Shown: positions 44,279-52,639, counted from the first letter of the stretch. The stretch is 64,000 nt of DNA from Flavobacteriaceae bacterium (GCA_002723075.1 PBNJ01000008.1:54483-118482), one strand, 5' to 3'. The notes: a model not told the origin generated them from the letters alone. Made by a program: numbers and translations.

Positions 44279-44536
44279 GTTCTTATCTCTGATTGTTTCA
44301 AACATGCATTTGGCATCTTCACAAAAGGAAATTTAAAAATTGGAATATCAACCAATGGCAAATCTCCAACATTTACCAAACGACTACGATAATGTCTAGA
44401 AAACTTCTTACCAGAACAAATCGATGATATTCTCAATAAGTCATACATTTACCGCTTGCAAATCAAAAGTGATTATGAGCATAAAGTTGAAGTTTTGAAC
44501 AAAGTAACTGAAAATCTTATCGAAAGATATGATTAA
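44279..44536 (+). pseudogene. Remnant of siroheme synthase (precorrin-2 dehydrogenase/ferrochelatase, CysG N-terminal/Met8 type)
   Basis: One reading frame over these bases encodes the C-terminal part of the family: KGNLKIGISTNGKSPTFTKR holds the conserved ISTxGKSP motif, and further on LPEQIDDILNK and the helical tail KVEVLNKVTENLIERYD are as in flavobacterial siroheme synthases. An in-frame TAA at 44390-44392 stands where the family has Glu (KRLR-E). Upstream of 44279 the frame is broken by stops and no N-terminal NAD-binding domain is found, so the gene is decayed. Its stop overlaps the start of the ferredoxin reductase, as in an old operon. Identification is from motif recall; a database search would settle it. 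Confidence 0.75.
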
Positions 44537-45533
44537 AACAGATATCGTTATAATAGGTGCAGGTCCTGTGGGTTTATTTGCCGTATTTGAGGCCGGCTTG
44601 ATGAAACTTCGTTGCCATCTTATCGATGCCATTCCACAAGCTGGAGGTCAGCTTTCAGAGATTTATCCCAAAAAGCCAATCTATGATATTCCGGGCTACC
44701 CCACTGTTTTAGCAGGCGAATTGGTCGATAAATTGATGGAACAAGCTGCGCCTTTTAAACCTGGATTTACGCTTGGTGAGCGTGCAGAAACTATAGACGA
44801 ATTGCCAAATGGAAACTTTGTCGTCACAACAAGTCAAGGCACAAAACACGAAGCTCCTGTTGTGATGATTGCGGGCGGGCTGGGAAGTTTTGAACCCCGT
44901 AAACCCATCATTGAAAACCTTTTAGATTTTGAACAAAAGGGAGTGAACTATATTGTCAAGGATCCGGATCAGTACCAAGGGAAAGAAATGGTTATTTCTG
45001 GAGGTGGTGATTCGGCACTGGATTGGGCGGTATATTTTGCTGAAAAAGATAGCTTTGTTCATCTTGTACACCGATCAGATCGATTTCGAGCACACAAAGA
45101 CTCTGTTACGAAAGCGTATGAACTCGCGAAACAGGGAAAACTAAAGCTCTACACGTTTGCGGAGGTGAAGCAATTGGAGGGCAAACAACAGCTCGAAAAA
45201 GTAATTCTCGAAACCAAAGACGGAACAGTGCCAATTAAAACGGAATTGTGGTTTCCCCTTTTTGGACTATCACCCAAACTCGGTCCGATTGCCGACTGGG
45301 GACTGGAAATTGAAAAAAACGCCATCGCTGTTGATACTTTTGATTATCAAACCAACCGTTCAGGTATTTTTGCGATTGGGGATGTGAACACCTACCCTGG
45401 AAAGTTGAAACTGATTTTGTGTGGTTTTCACGAGGCAACTCTCGCTGTTCAATCCGCTTATAAACGCATCAATCCCGATAAAAAATTTACCCTAAAGTAC
45501 ACCACTGTTCAAGGTGTGCAGGGCTTTGATTAA
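44529..45533 (+). CDS. Thioredoxin-reductase-like ferredoxin--NADP reductase
   Basis: A 334-residue flavoprotein of the type that reduces ferredoxin with NADPH (YumC-like). It has the FAD motif IIGAGPVGLFAVFEAGLM, the NADPH motif VISGGGDSALDWAVYFAEK and the C-terminal GIFAIGDVNTYPGKLKLI. It lacks the CxxC of thioredoxin reductase. The downstream [2Fe-2S] ferredoxin gene is the obvious partner. The start overlaps the stop of the siroheme-synthase remnant, which suggests that the pair once served siroheme-dependent sulfite or nitrite reduction. What it serves now is unknown. Confidence 0.9.
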   Translation: MIKTDIVIIGAGPVGLFAVFEAGLMKLRCHLIDAIPQAGGQLSEIYPKKPIYDIPGYPTVLAGELVDKLMEQAAPFKPGFTLGERAETIDELPNGNFVVTTSQGTKHEAPVVMIAGGLGSFEPRKPIIENLLDFEQKGVNYIVKDPDQYQGKEMVISGGGDSALDWAVYFAEKDSFVHLVHRSDRFRAHKDSVTKAYELAKQGKLKLYTFAEVKQLEGKQQLEKVILETKDGTVPIKTELWFPLFGLSPKLGPIADWGLEIEKNAIAVDTFDYQTNRSGIFAIGDVNTYPGKLKLILCGFHEATLAVQSAYKRINPDKKFTLKYTTVQGVQGFD

Positions 45534-45549
45534 TTTCATTTTCTACACA

Positions 45550-45873
45550 TTGAGTGATATCAACATTACCGTTATTGATCGTGAAGGTGTTTCTCACAAA
45601 CTCATCGCCCCTTCAGATATGAATATGAATTTGATGGAGGTCTGCAAAAGTTATGAGCTTCCTGTCGAAGGGATCTGTGGCGGAATGGCAATGTGTGCAT
45701 CGTGCCAGGTGTATGTCCACACGAATAATCATTTTGGGGAACGCAATGATGATGAGGAAGCCATGCTTGATGACGCCTACAATGTTAAACCCAATTCACG
45801 ATTGGGATGTCAAATCTCCATCACAACTGAACTAGAGGGTGCAGAATTTGAACTTGCCCCAGAAGAGCCTTAA
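45550..45873 (+). CDS. [2Fe-2S] ferredoxin
   Basis: A 107-residue ferredoxin of the adrenodoxin/ISC-like group. Cluster ligands are in GICGGMAMCASCQVYV (C-x5-C-x2-C) and the later Cys in SRLGCQIS. The best start is TTG at 45550 (read as Met, giving MSDINITVIDREG), as no ATG is placed suitably; the GTG at 45514 would lie inside the reductase gene and add an unusual tail. It follows the reductase by 16 bases and is likely its electron acceptor. Its last four bases overlap the convergent DUF3089 gene. Confidence 0.88.
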   Translation: MSDINITVIDREGVSHKLIAPSDMNMNLMEVCKSYELPVEGICGGMAMCASCQVYVHTNNHFGERNDDEEAMLDDAYNVKPNSRLGCQISITTELEGAEFELAPEEP

Positions 45874-46880
45874 CTCTTTGCCAAAAAAGCTTCAATCCGC
45901 ATTCGGGTGTTTTCGCGTATGTCCTTCCAGAAAATCGTAATATCTGCAAAGTGATAATCTTTTATAAACGAGAACCAAAATCGTTTAGGCACCTTTGGTG
46001 TTTTCGCCCATACCATGCCGTCAATCATTTCAATAGAAAGACTATTCGGGTAAATCATACCATCATAATAAGCAAGGCCCTTATGCTGTTCATAGCTAGT
46101 AGCTTTTTGATCATCCCAAGTTATGGGGTTGGTCACTAAGCTACCTTTATACCATTTCTCATAATCATCTGGCAAATGATTTCTTTTATAGGTATTCCAT
46201 GTTACAAATCCGCCCGTTTCGTCTGGACTTGTCATAAAAGGTATGTTTTCAAAATATTCGGTTTTAATCGCAATCCCAACCAAATAGGCCGCCACCAATT
46301 GTTTTTGAAGAGGTTGATCCTCAAAAAAATCTTTGAGGAGTTGCCCCGCATGTAGGGTGCCTTGACTGTGTGACACAAGAACAATAGGACGACCCTTGTT
46401 TTCATATTTTAAATAGTGCTTAAACGCAGCCTTTATGTCTTTATATGCGGACCGCAGTGCATCGTCCCCTCCAACTGGTTTAAACTGCTCCTGAAAAGAG
46501 CGAATATGGGCATCGCGATAAAAAGGAGCAAAGGTTCGGCCAAGCCCATACCATGCAGAGCATTGGTATTTAATCGCTGTGTTTAAGGTTGCTTGACGGT
46601 AATTTTCATCGCTGACGTTACCATTCCAAGCGCTATTTTTTCGGCTTGTGGTAATGGTCGGGTGAATATAAAAAACATCCACATCGTATGGCTTGTTTTC
46701 TGGTTTTACAAAATCGAGCTGTGAAGGCGTGTTTTGCGGGTAAACCGCCCAATTTTCCAAGTCCGTATAGTCAAGTGGTGTGGATATTGGTTGGTAAACA
46801 GAGCTTAAATAACGCTTTGAACACGACTGAAGCAAAAATATAGAAATGAGCAAGACCAGGGAGTTTACTTTCTTTTTCAT
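45870..46880 (-). CDS. DUF3089 alpha/beta-hydrolase lipoprotein
   Basis: A 336-residue exported protein with a lipoprotein signal peptide (MKKKVNSLVLLISIFLLQSC, lipobox LQSC). The body matches DUF3089: VDVFYIHPTITTSR, FAPFYRDAHIRSF and the nucleophile elbow SHSQGT, where Ser is the likely catalytic residue of an alpha/beta hydrolase. The substrate is unknown; lipase or esterase activity is inferred from the elbow. It is convergent with the ferredoxin (4-base overlap) and divergent from the Cu-Zn SOD gene. Confidence 0.85.
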   Translation of the reverse strand: MKKKVNSLVLLISIFLLQSCSKRYLSSVYQPISTPLDYTDLENWAVYPQNTPSQLDFVKPENKPYDVDVFYIHPTITTSRKNSAWNGNVSDENYRQATLNTAIKYQCSAWYGLGRTFAPFYRDAHIRSFQEQFKPVGGDDALRSAYKDIKAAFKHYLKYENKGRPIVLVSHSQGTLHAGQLLKDFFEDQPLQKQLVAAYLVGIAIKTEYFENIPFMTSPDETGGFVTWNTYKRNHLPDDYEKWYKGSLVTNPITWDDQKATSYEQHKGLAYYDGMIYPNSLSIEMIDGMVWAKTPKVPKRFWFSFIKDYHFADITIFWKDIRENTRMRIEAFLAKS

Positions 46881-46927
46881 ACTACAAATATCAATAAATT
46901 AAATATATTGCTGAAAATTCATCGACT

Positions 46928-47452
46928 ATGAGATCTCACTTTGGTTTCCAACTTTCTATTTACATCTCTATTATTTTTTCACTTACTTCCTGTTCGAATA
47001 ACAATACAATTCTTGTAGAAGCAGAGCCAAAAAGTGATTCAAACGTTTCTGGTATGATTAGCTTTTCAGAAATGGACGAAGTTGTGATTATGAAAGCTAC
47101 ATTCTCAGGGCTTACTCCAGGTCTGCACGCCATTCACCTCCACGAACTTGCTGATTGCTCATCTGCTGATGGAAAATCGACAGGTGGCCACTGGAATCCA
47201 ACTTTTGAACCACATGGTGCTTGGGGAAGTGAAACAGGCTACCACAAAGGGGATATCGGAAACTTTGAGGCAGATCAAAAAGGTGATGCGGTCATTACTT
47301 TCGAAACAGATCAATGGTGTATCGGATGTGATGACGAGACAAAAAACATCATTGGAAAAGCAGTCATTGTACACCAGGGGCAAGACGACTTGGTCTCTCA
47401 ACCATCAGGTGCAGCAGGGGCTCGGGTGAGTTGTGCTGGGGTAATTCAGTAA
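46928..47452 (+). CDS. sodC: Cu-Zn superoxide dismutase, lipoprotein form
   Basis: A 174-residue exported enzyme that destroys superoxide outside the cytoplasm. The signal peptide ends in a lipobox (IIFSLTSC). The copper ligands are in LHAIHLHELADC, the bridging and zinc ligands in STGGHWNP and GETGYHKGDIGNF-like text (here TGYHKGDIGNFEAD), and the last copper His in AVIVHQGQDDL. The disulfide Cys pair is in LADCSS and RVSCAGVI. The end is one base from the convergent acyltransferase gene. Confidence 0.93.
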   Translation: MRSHFGFQLSIYISIIFSLTSCSNNNTILVEAEPKSDSNVSGMISFSEMDEVVIMKATFSGLTPGLHAIHLHELADCSSADGKSTGGHWNPTFEPHGAWGSETGYHKGDIGNFEADQKGDAVITFETDQWCIGCDDETKNIIGKAVIVHQGQDDLVSQPSGAAGARVSCAGVIQ

Positions 47453-47453
47453 C

Positions 47454-48248
47454 CTATGACCACTCGCGTTTTTTGTTTGCAGATTCATAGGCGTGCAACT
47501 CATCTTCTGGGATAACCTTTAGCATGGAAGGATGTTGTTCAATGGCATACTGGAGTTTTTCTACAATCTCGTCTATACTTTCATTGTCATAGTCGATATC
47601 AAGTGGTTTTTTGATTTCCATCGATTGTAAAATCCCTCTTTTTTTAATAAAAATCCCTTTTTTGTCAAATGAGCGTCTAAAGCCATCGATTACGATGGGA
47701 ACAACAATCGGTTTATAAGTCTTAATGATATGGGCTGTCCCCCTTCGAATGGGCTTAAAAGGAGTGGTTGTTCCCTGAGGGAACGTAATAACCCATCCAT
47801 CATCTAGTGCCATGCCAATTTTAGAAATATCTCCCATTTTAACCTGTCGATTTACGTCTTTTCCTTTAGATCGCCATGTTCGCTCTATCGAAATCGACCC
47901 TGCATAAGCAAGAATTCTCGGAAGTAAACCAGATCGCATGGTTTCCTTTGCAGCTACAAAGTAGATGTTGAGTTTTGGCTTCCATAAATACCCTAAGTTC
48001 TTCAGGGTGTCATGTCTTCCAGATAAACTGGCGTTAAACACATGGAACATCGCAACAACATCTGCAAAATAGGTCTGATGGTTGGAAACAAAAAGAACTT
48101 TACGATCAGGGAGATTAATGATGTTTTCGGATCCTTCAATTTTCAGTTCATTAAAGCCCTGGTACCTTCTATGACTAATCACCCCAAAAACACGAATAAG
48201 CCATGTTTTCAATATATCGTAATGACCGAAAGGATTTCTTTTAAACAA
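47454..48248 (-). CDS. PlsC-like 1-acyl-glycerol-3-phosphate acyltransferase
   Basis: A 264-residue acyltransferase of the LPLAT family, which adds a fatty acid to lysophosphatidate or a similar acceptor at the inner membrane. Motif I is VSNHQTYFADVVAM, with five residues between His and Asp where the family standard is four (NHxxxxD). Motif III is FPQGTTTPF, where FPEGT is usual, and the motif IV area reads VVPIVIDGF. There is no clear membrane anchor. With two non-standard motifs the acceptor is uncertain. It follows the NUDIX gene on the same strand. Confidence 0.85.
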   Translation of the reverse strand: MFKRNPFGHYDILKTWLIRVFGVISHRRYQGFNELKIEGSENIINLPDRKVLFVSNHQTYFADVVAMFHVFNASLSGRHDTLKNLGYLWKPKLNIYFVAAKETMRSGLLPRILAYAGSISIERTWRSKGKDVNRQVKMGDISKIGMALDDGWVITFPQGTTTPFKPIRRGTAHIIKTYKPIVVPIVIDGFRRSFDKKGIFIKKRGILQSMEIKKPLDIDYDNESIDEIVEKLQYAIEQHPSMLKVIPEDELHAYESANKKREWS

Positions 48249-48280
48249 CTAAACAATTTTTTATCAAATGTACTAAGGAT

Positions 48281-48907
48281 TTAGTTTAGTACTTTTAAAA
48301 TTATTGACTTTATTTCAGCCAATATCATGGCAGTCGCACCCCATACGGTATTATCAGACAAGATGTAAATGGGTGTTTTATTTCCATTGTTTTCTAGCTG
48401 ATCTGTAAAGCTGTTTTTGATATTGATAAGTTCAACAAGAGAAACAGAAATCACTTCTTTTACCTCATTTGGGTCGAGATTCAATTTGATTTTACTCGTT
48501 GAGTACGCCAAAAAACAATCGACCCAAAAATGGCTTGGAGGGATGTACAAAGGGGTGATTTTACGAATTTGGGTAATTTGTTGCGGAGAAATCCCAAGTT
48601 CCTCCCAGAGTTCTCGTTTCGCAGCATCCCATGGTGTTTGGTCAGAGGGATCGATTTGACCACCTGGAAAACCAACTTGATTGGAGTGAACACCTGGATA
48701 TGAAGACCTTCTTATCAAATAAAAACTAGTTTCACCCTGTATCCCCTTGTAAAAAAGACAAATAACAGCCGCATTTTTGGGGTTTATGATCGACTTTTCA
48801 AGCAATTGCTTTCGCATCGCTGGTGCCATGGTGAGTTGTTCCGACAAGCCCGGTAAAGGTAATTCTTGTATTTTTGGAACAAATTCTAAAAAAGAATGAA
48901 ACTGCAT
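48281..48907 (-). CDS. NUDIX hydrolase (CoA pyrophosphatase-like)
   Basis: A 208-residue NUDIX protein. The NUDIX box is seen in GGQIDPSDQTPWDAAKRELW followed by EELGI, with the UPF0035-type segment upstream (SNQVGFPGGQ) that marks the CoA/short-chain acyl-CoA diphosphatase branch (NudL/PCD1). It would split CoA into phosphopantetheine and AMP. The ATG start at 48907 lies inside the divergent cyclophilin gene, the two starts overlapping by 12 bases, so each promoter must lie in the other gene. Confidence 0.88.
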   Translation of the reverse strand: MQFHSFLEFVPKIQELPLPGLSEQLTMAPAMRKQLLEKSIINPKNAAVICLFYKGIQGETSFYLIRRSSYPGVHSNQVGFPGGQIDPSDQTPWDAAKRELWEELGISPQQITQIRKITPLYIPPSHFWVDCFLAYSTSKIKLNLDPNEVKEVISVSLVELINIKNSFTDQLENNGNKTPIYILSDNTVWGATAMILAEIKSIILKVLN

Positions 48908-49594
48908 AATAATATCATTGTTTTATGTTTAGGCTTGACTTTTTTTAGTTGTGTTTCCAAGCCAACCCCTAAGCTGACCCCAGCCACCCCAACAATCGAG
49001 CATAAAAATACCAATATCGCCCAAGTGAAGCCCAAAAAAGAAGATTTTGTTTTAACGGATAACAATGTCATTCCGTTTTTCTTCGAATATGCAAAGCAGA
49101 ATCCTCAAAAACGAGTGCAAGTTGAAACGGATTATGGAAACTTTGTTATCGAACTCAACGAGAAAACGCCCTATCACCGAGCGAATTTTATTTATCTAGC
49201 AAAAGCAAACTACTTTGATGGGACTTTTTTTCATCGTGTGGTTCCTAATTTTATCATTCAAGGTGGAAATTCAGATCAAGCGAGCACTTCAAAGAAAAGA
49301 CGACGAATTGGCAAATACCTACTCCCACCAGACACCCGAAACGGACTGAGACATCACAGAGGTGCAGTTTCAATGCCGAGTAGTGAAATTGAAAACCCTC
49401 ATCGCCTCGCCTCCCCCTACGAGTTTTTTATTGTACAGCAATCGCCTGGTGCCTATCATTTAGATGGAAAGTATACGGTATTTGGATATGTTGATGAAGG
49501 GATGGAGGTCGTCGATAAAATCAATCGTGTTCCGATTGATAAACGAGAATGGCCGATTGACAATGTCCGTATGAAAGTGCGTGTGCTTGATTGA
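48896..49594 (+). CDS. Cyclophilin-type peptidyl-prolyl isomerase lipoprotein
   Basis: A 232-residue exported protein with a lipoprotein signal (MKLHNNIIVLCLGLTFFSC, lipobox FFSC), a short linker rich in Pro and Thr, and a cyclophilin domain from about residue 75. Domain pieces are YGNFVIELNEKTPYHRANFI, FDGTFFHRVVPNFIIQGGNS (part of the active site with Arg in FHR) and YTVFGYVDEGMEVVDKI. It would help fold envelope proteins. Its start lies 12 bases into the divergent NUDIX gene. Confidence 0.9.
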   Translation: MKLHNNIIVLCLGLTFFSCVSKPTPKLTPATPTIEHKNTNIAQVKPKKEDFVLTDNNVIPFFFEYAKQNPQKRVQVETDYGNFVIELNEKTPYHRANFIYLAKANYFDGTFFHRVVPNFIIQGGNSDQASTSKKRRRIGKYLLPPDTRNGLRHHRGAVSMPSSEIENPHRLASPYEFFIVQQSPGAYHLDGKYTVFGYVDEGMEVVDKINRVPIDKREWPIDNVRMKVRVLD

Positions 49595-49643
49595 GTGCAA
49601 AGCAGAAATCAAATGAAATAAAAGCCAGGTGTCACAAAAATTA

Positions 49644-50105
49644 TTACGACTTGCTTTTGACAGACCAATGAAATTGAAAGCGACTGACTTCATCCCCATT
49701 CTCGTCGAGTCCTATGCTCGTAAACCAATGGCGTTGACCATCACCTGACGAAATGGCTTTATCGATTAATTCCTTTGCATCTTTCACTTGATCACAAGAA
49801 AAACGAATTTTCCCCTTCGCTTTTTTAGAAAAGCTGGCCTTGGTTTCAACAAGCAACATAGAGATTGAACTTTTTCGGGTTTCAATTTCACGCATGAGTA
49901 ATACCCCACTTGTCAACTCCGCAGCCATTCCCTGTACAGCCCAAAACATCGATCGAAACGGATTTTGATTGATCCATTTGAGTTTGACAGATGCTTCGAC
50001 TCCGCCGGCATTGATATTGGTAATTCGAATTCCACTGAAAAAAACAAGTGGTAGTTTTAAAAGGGTAAAGTATCGAATTGATCGCTTTGTAATTTTCATA
50101 TTCAA
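49644..50105 (-). CDS. DUF4442 (hotdog-like) protein
   Basis: A 153-residue protein matching the DUF4442 family, related to hotdog-fold thioesterases: VEASVKLKWINQNPFRSMFWA (shown in part), QGMAAELTSGVL, and a beta-rich second half (KGKIRFSCDQVKDAKELID). The family has no proven activity. No signal peptide is present. It stands alone, divergent from the PadR-PspC pair. Confidence 0.8.
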   Translation of the reverse strand: MNMKITKRSIRYFTLLKLPLVFFSGIRITNINAGGVEASVKLKWINQNPFRSMFWAVQGMAAELTSGVLLMREIETRKSSISMLLVETKASFSKKAKGKIRFSCDQVKDAKELIDKAISSGDGQRHWFTSIGLDENGDEVSRFQFHWSVKSKS

Positions 50106-50171
50106 AGATAAAAAGATAATTTTTAAGTACTTTGTTATACATATTACCTTTTAATGCCTTAGCTTTGCACA

Positions 50172-50504
50172 ATGCAGTTAGAAAACACAAAAGCGCAATT
50201 GCGAAAAGGAGTTTTGGAACTCTGCATCCTTTCCATATTAGCCAAAGAGAGAAAGTATGCCTCAGAAATCTTATCCCATTTAAAACATGCGAAGTTAATC
50301 GTTGTAGAAGGCACTCTATATCCCCTTTTAACTCGTTTACGTTCGGCAAACTTTTTAACTTACGAATGGGAGGAGTCAAAGACTGGACCGCCGAGAAAGT
50401 ATTATTCCCTTACAGAAGATGGCAAGCACTTTTTATCTGAACTCGCTGGCAGTTGGAATGAACTCCAAATCGCTGTAGAACAAATCACAAATCCCAAAAA
50501 ATAA
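50172..50504 (+). CDS. PadR-family transcriptional regulator
   Basis: A 110-residue winged-helix regulator. PadR features are LRKGVLELCILSILAKERKY, YASEILSHLKHAKLIVVEGT and LYPLLTRLRSANFLTYEWEE, then PPRKYYSLTEDGK. Such proteins repress transport or envelope-stress genes and respond to small molecules. It lies 4 bases upstream of a PspC-domain gene, and this PadR-PspC pair occurs in many Bacteroidota, so it probably controls its own operon. Confidence 0.9.
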   Translation: MQLENTKAQLRKGVLELCILSILAKERKYASEILSHLKHAKLIVVEGTLYPLLTRLRSANFLTYEWEESKTGPPRKYYSLTEDGKHFLSELAGSWNELQIAVEQITNPKK

Positions 50505-50508
50505 TCTC

Positions 50509-51552
50509 ATGAATACAACTGTTAATGTCAATCTTGCTGGTCAGCATTTCTATTTTGACCAAGCCGCCAAAGTCAAACTTGAAGTTTATTTTGAAGATAT
50601 CAAATCCTATTTTACCGATGAGTCCTTTTTACAGGAGTTGATGACCGATGTTGAAGCTCGGATTGCTGAATTGCTCAATGATATCATTGTCGATCCCCAA
50701 CAAGTCGTCACCATACATCACATCGAAAAAGTGATGGAAGTCATGGGCGAAGCCAACAGCTTTAAAATCGACGACGACAAAGCCCAAAACAAAACCGAAA
50801 TCAAAGCTGTGCGAAAACTCTTTCGTGATCCAGATGATCGTTTTCTTGGTGGTGTTGCCTCTGGGGTGTCACACTACTTCAGTTTGCAGGTAAAGTGGGT
50901 TCGTTTGATCTGGTTATTGCTTGGTCTCTTTTCATGGGGCGGGTTTTCTATCCTGTATATCGCATTGTGGGTTTTTGTGCCTTTAGCCAAAACAACATCG
51001 GAGAAGTTCATGATGAAAGGACAGGCGATCAACTTATCAAATTTGGAAAAAAAAATTAAAGAAGAGTTTGATGAGGTTGCCGATCAAATCAAAAACGCCG
51101 ATTATCAAAAAGCCAAACGTAAAATCAAATCAAAGACAGCACGGTTTTTTAATGCAGTAGCAGAAATTCTGGTCTTTATCTTCCACTTGCTACTCAAGCT
51201 TCTTGGAATTGTCATGGTCATTGCTGCCTGGATTAGCCTCTTTATCATCTTTACGTTGATGTTTAGCATCGGTCTGCATGAAGTCTTTGATATTGCTTTG
51301 GGCACACCCTATTGGCCACCTATTGACATCGGTCATACGGGTGTGTCGATATGGCAAACGGCTTTTGTTGGTTTGGTTTTGGCTGCAGTTCCAATTATAT
51401 ATGTATTTCTCATTGGACGATTTTTTATCACAAAAAACTCAATTGGAGGGACAGCAACCCATCTTATCTTACTAAGTGTTTGGTTGTTTGCAGTCTTGTT
51501 GAGTATTTTTCTAGGATTTCGATTTGCCGATGGAACGGTCAACTTTCTATAG
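50509..51552 (+). CDS. PspC-domain membrane protein
   Basis: A 347-residue inner-membrane protein. Residues 1-100 are a soluble domain that starts MNTTVNVNLAGQHFYFDQAA and looks helical (a DUF-like domain common before PspC in this phylum). A PspC domain follows at about residues 105-160 (FRDPDDRFLGGVASGVSHYF, then LIWLLLGLFSWGGFSILYIA). Several further membrane segments fill the C-terminal half (LLKLLGIVMVIAAWISLFII). PspC senses envelope stress in enterobacteria; here the job is unknown. It pairs with PadR upstream and overlaps the convergent trxB by 14 bases. Confidence 0.85.
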   Translation: MNTTVNVNLAGQHFYFDQAAKVKLEVYFEDIKSYFTDESFLQELMTDVEARIAELLNDIIVDPQQVVTIHHIEKVMEVMGEANSFKIDDDKAQNKTEIKAVRKLFRDPDDRFLGGVASGVSHYFSLQVKWVRLIWLLLGLFSWGGFSILYIALWVFVPLAKTTSEKFMMKGQAINLSNLEKKIKEEFDEVADQIKNADYQKAKRKIKSKTARFFNAVAEILVFIFHLLLKLLGIVMVIAAWISLFIIFTLMFSIGLHEVFDIALGTPYWPPIDIGHTGVSIWQTAFVGLVLAAVPIIYVFLIGRFFITKNSIGGTATHLILLSVWLFAVLLSIFLGFRFADGTVNFL

Positions 51553-52489
51553 TCGCCAAGTAGCGTTCGGCATCTAAGGCAGCCATACATCCTGTTCCAG
51601 CGGCCGTAACTGCCTGTCGATACTCCTTGTCTTGCACATCTCCAGAAGCGAAAACACCTGGACGATTTGTCTTTGTCGATTTCCCCTCTGTAATGAGGTA
51701 TCCCGCATCATCCATGTCAAGTTGATCCTTGAAAATATCGGTATTTGGTTTGTGTCCAATCGCAATAAAGAGGCCCGTAATTGGAATTTCTTCTTTTTCA
51801 CCTGTTTGGTTATTGACAATTCGAAGGCCCTCAACGACTTGATCGCCAAGAACCTCGTCAATTTCACTGTTGTAGCGCAAATCAATGTTCTCTTTAGCAG
51901 TAACACGGTGCTGCATGGCTTTGGAGGCACGCATGTGGTCTTTTCGAACCAACATGGTGACCTTTTTACAAATATTTGCCAAATAGGTAGCCTCTTCAGC
52001 AGCGGTATCTCCCCCACCGACAATTGCCACCTCTTGTCCTTTATAGAAAAATCCATCACAAACCGCACAAGCAGAAACACCGCCCCCACGAAGTCGTTGC
52101 TCACTGGGCAGCCCGAGGTATTTGGCCGATGCTCCTGTAGCGATTATAATCGTTTTTGTTTCCAATATCTTGCCGTTGTCGATAGTGACTTTATGAGTGC
52201 CACCAACTTTATTGGACAATTCCACAGCAGTGGCCATTCCAATATGGACTTCCGTTCCAAAACGCTCTGCTTGTTTTTGCAGATCGACCATCATGGCGGG
52301 ACCATCAACACCCTCGGGATACCCTGGAAAATTATCAACTTCTGTTGTTGTGGTAAGCTGTCCACCGGGTTCCATTCCTGTGTAAAGAACAGGTTGCAAA
52401 TCAGCTCGTGCAGCGTAAATCGCTGCTGTATATCCAGCTGGTCCTGACCCGATGATTAGGGTTTTTAGGGGTGTGCCTTCTTGACTCAT
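51539..52489 (-). CDS. trxB: Thioredoxin-disulfide reductase
   Basis: A 316-residue flavoenzyme that reduces thioredoxin with NADPH. Motifs are LIIGSGPAGYTAAIYAARAD (FAD), the redox pair ACAVCDG (Cys141, Cys144), VAIVGGGDTAAEEATYL (NADPH) and GVFASGDVQDKEYRQAVTAA. It keeps cytoplasmic thioredoxin reduced, which in turn can feed the DsbD-like protein. A -7 box lies at 52509-52516, with a 5' leader of about 13-19 bases. Confidence 0.95.
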   Translation of the reverse strand: MSQEGTPLKTLIIGSGPAGYTAAIYAARADLQPVLYTGMEPGGQLTTTTEVDNFPGYPEGVDGPAMMVDLQKQAERFGTEVHIGMATAVELSNKVGGTHKVTIDNGKILETKTIIIATGASAKYLGLPSEQRLRGGGVSACAVCDGFFYKGQEVAIVGGGDTAAEEATYLANICKKVTMLVRKDHMRASKAMQHRVTAKENIDLRYNSEIDEVLGDQVVEGLRIVNNQTGEKEEIPITGLFIAIGHKPNTDIFKDQLDMDDAGYLITEGKSTKTNRPGVFASGDVQDKEYRQAVTAAGTGCMAALDAERYLATIES

Positions 52490-52508
52490 TTGTATGGATT
52501 ATTTTTTT

Positions 52509-52516
52509 CAAAATTA
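52509..52516 (-). promoter_or_regulatory. -7 box of trxB
   Basis: The minus strand reads TAATTTTG, an exact TAnnTTTG match, 19 bases before the trxB start. Confidence 0.55.
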
Positions 52517-52639
52517 TGGTAAAGAAAAACAGTGCACTAAAAAATATTTAAAAAGTTATAAGCAATTTTTTACGAACGTTAAATCATCTTTTGTCGTTAT
52601 TCCTTTTGAAATTATTATTAATACTATTTCATATTTATA

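Noticed and set aside
44279-44536. Frameshift in the siroheme-synthase remnant
   Set aside because: At first the two halves looked to be in different frames, but counting shows they are in one frame with a single TAA between them.
51632-52447. A 271-codon open frame antisense to trxB
   Set aside because: It lies wholly within the well-supported trxB gene, has no recognisable domain and has the odd Cys/His/Ser-rich makeup of a shadow frame.
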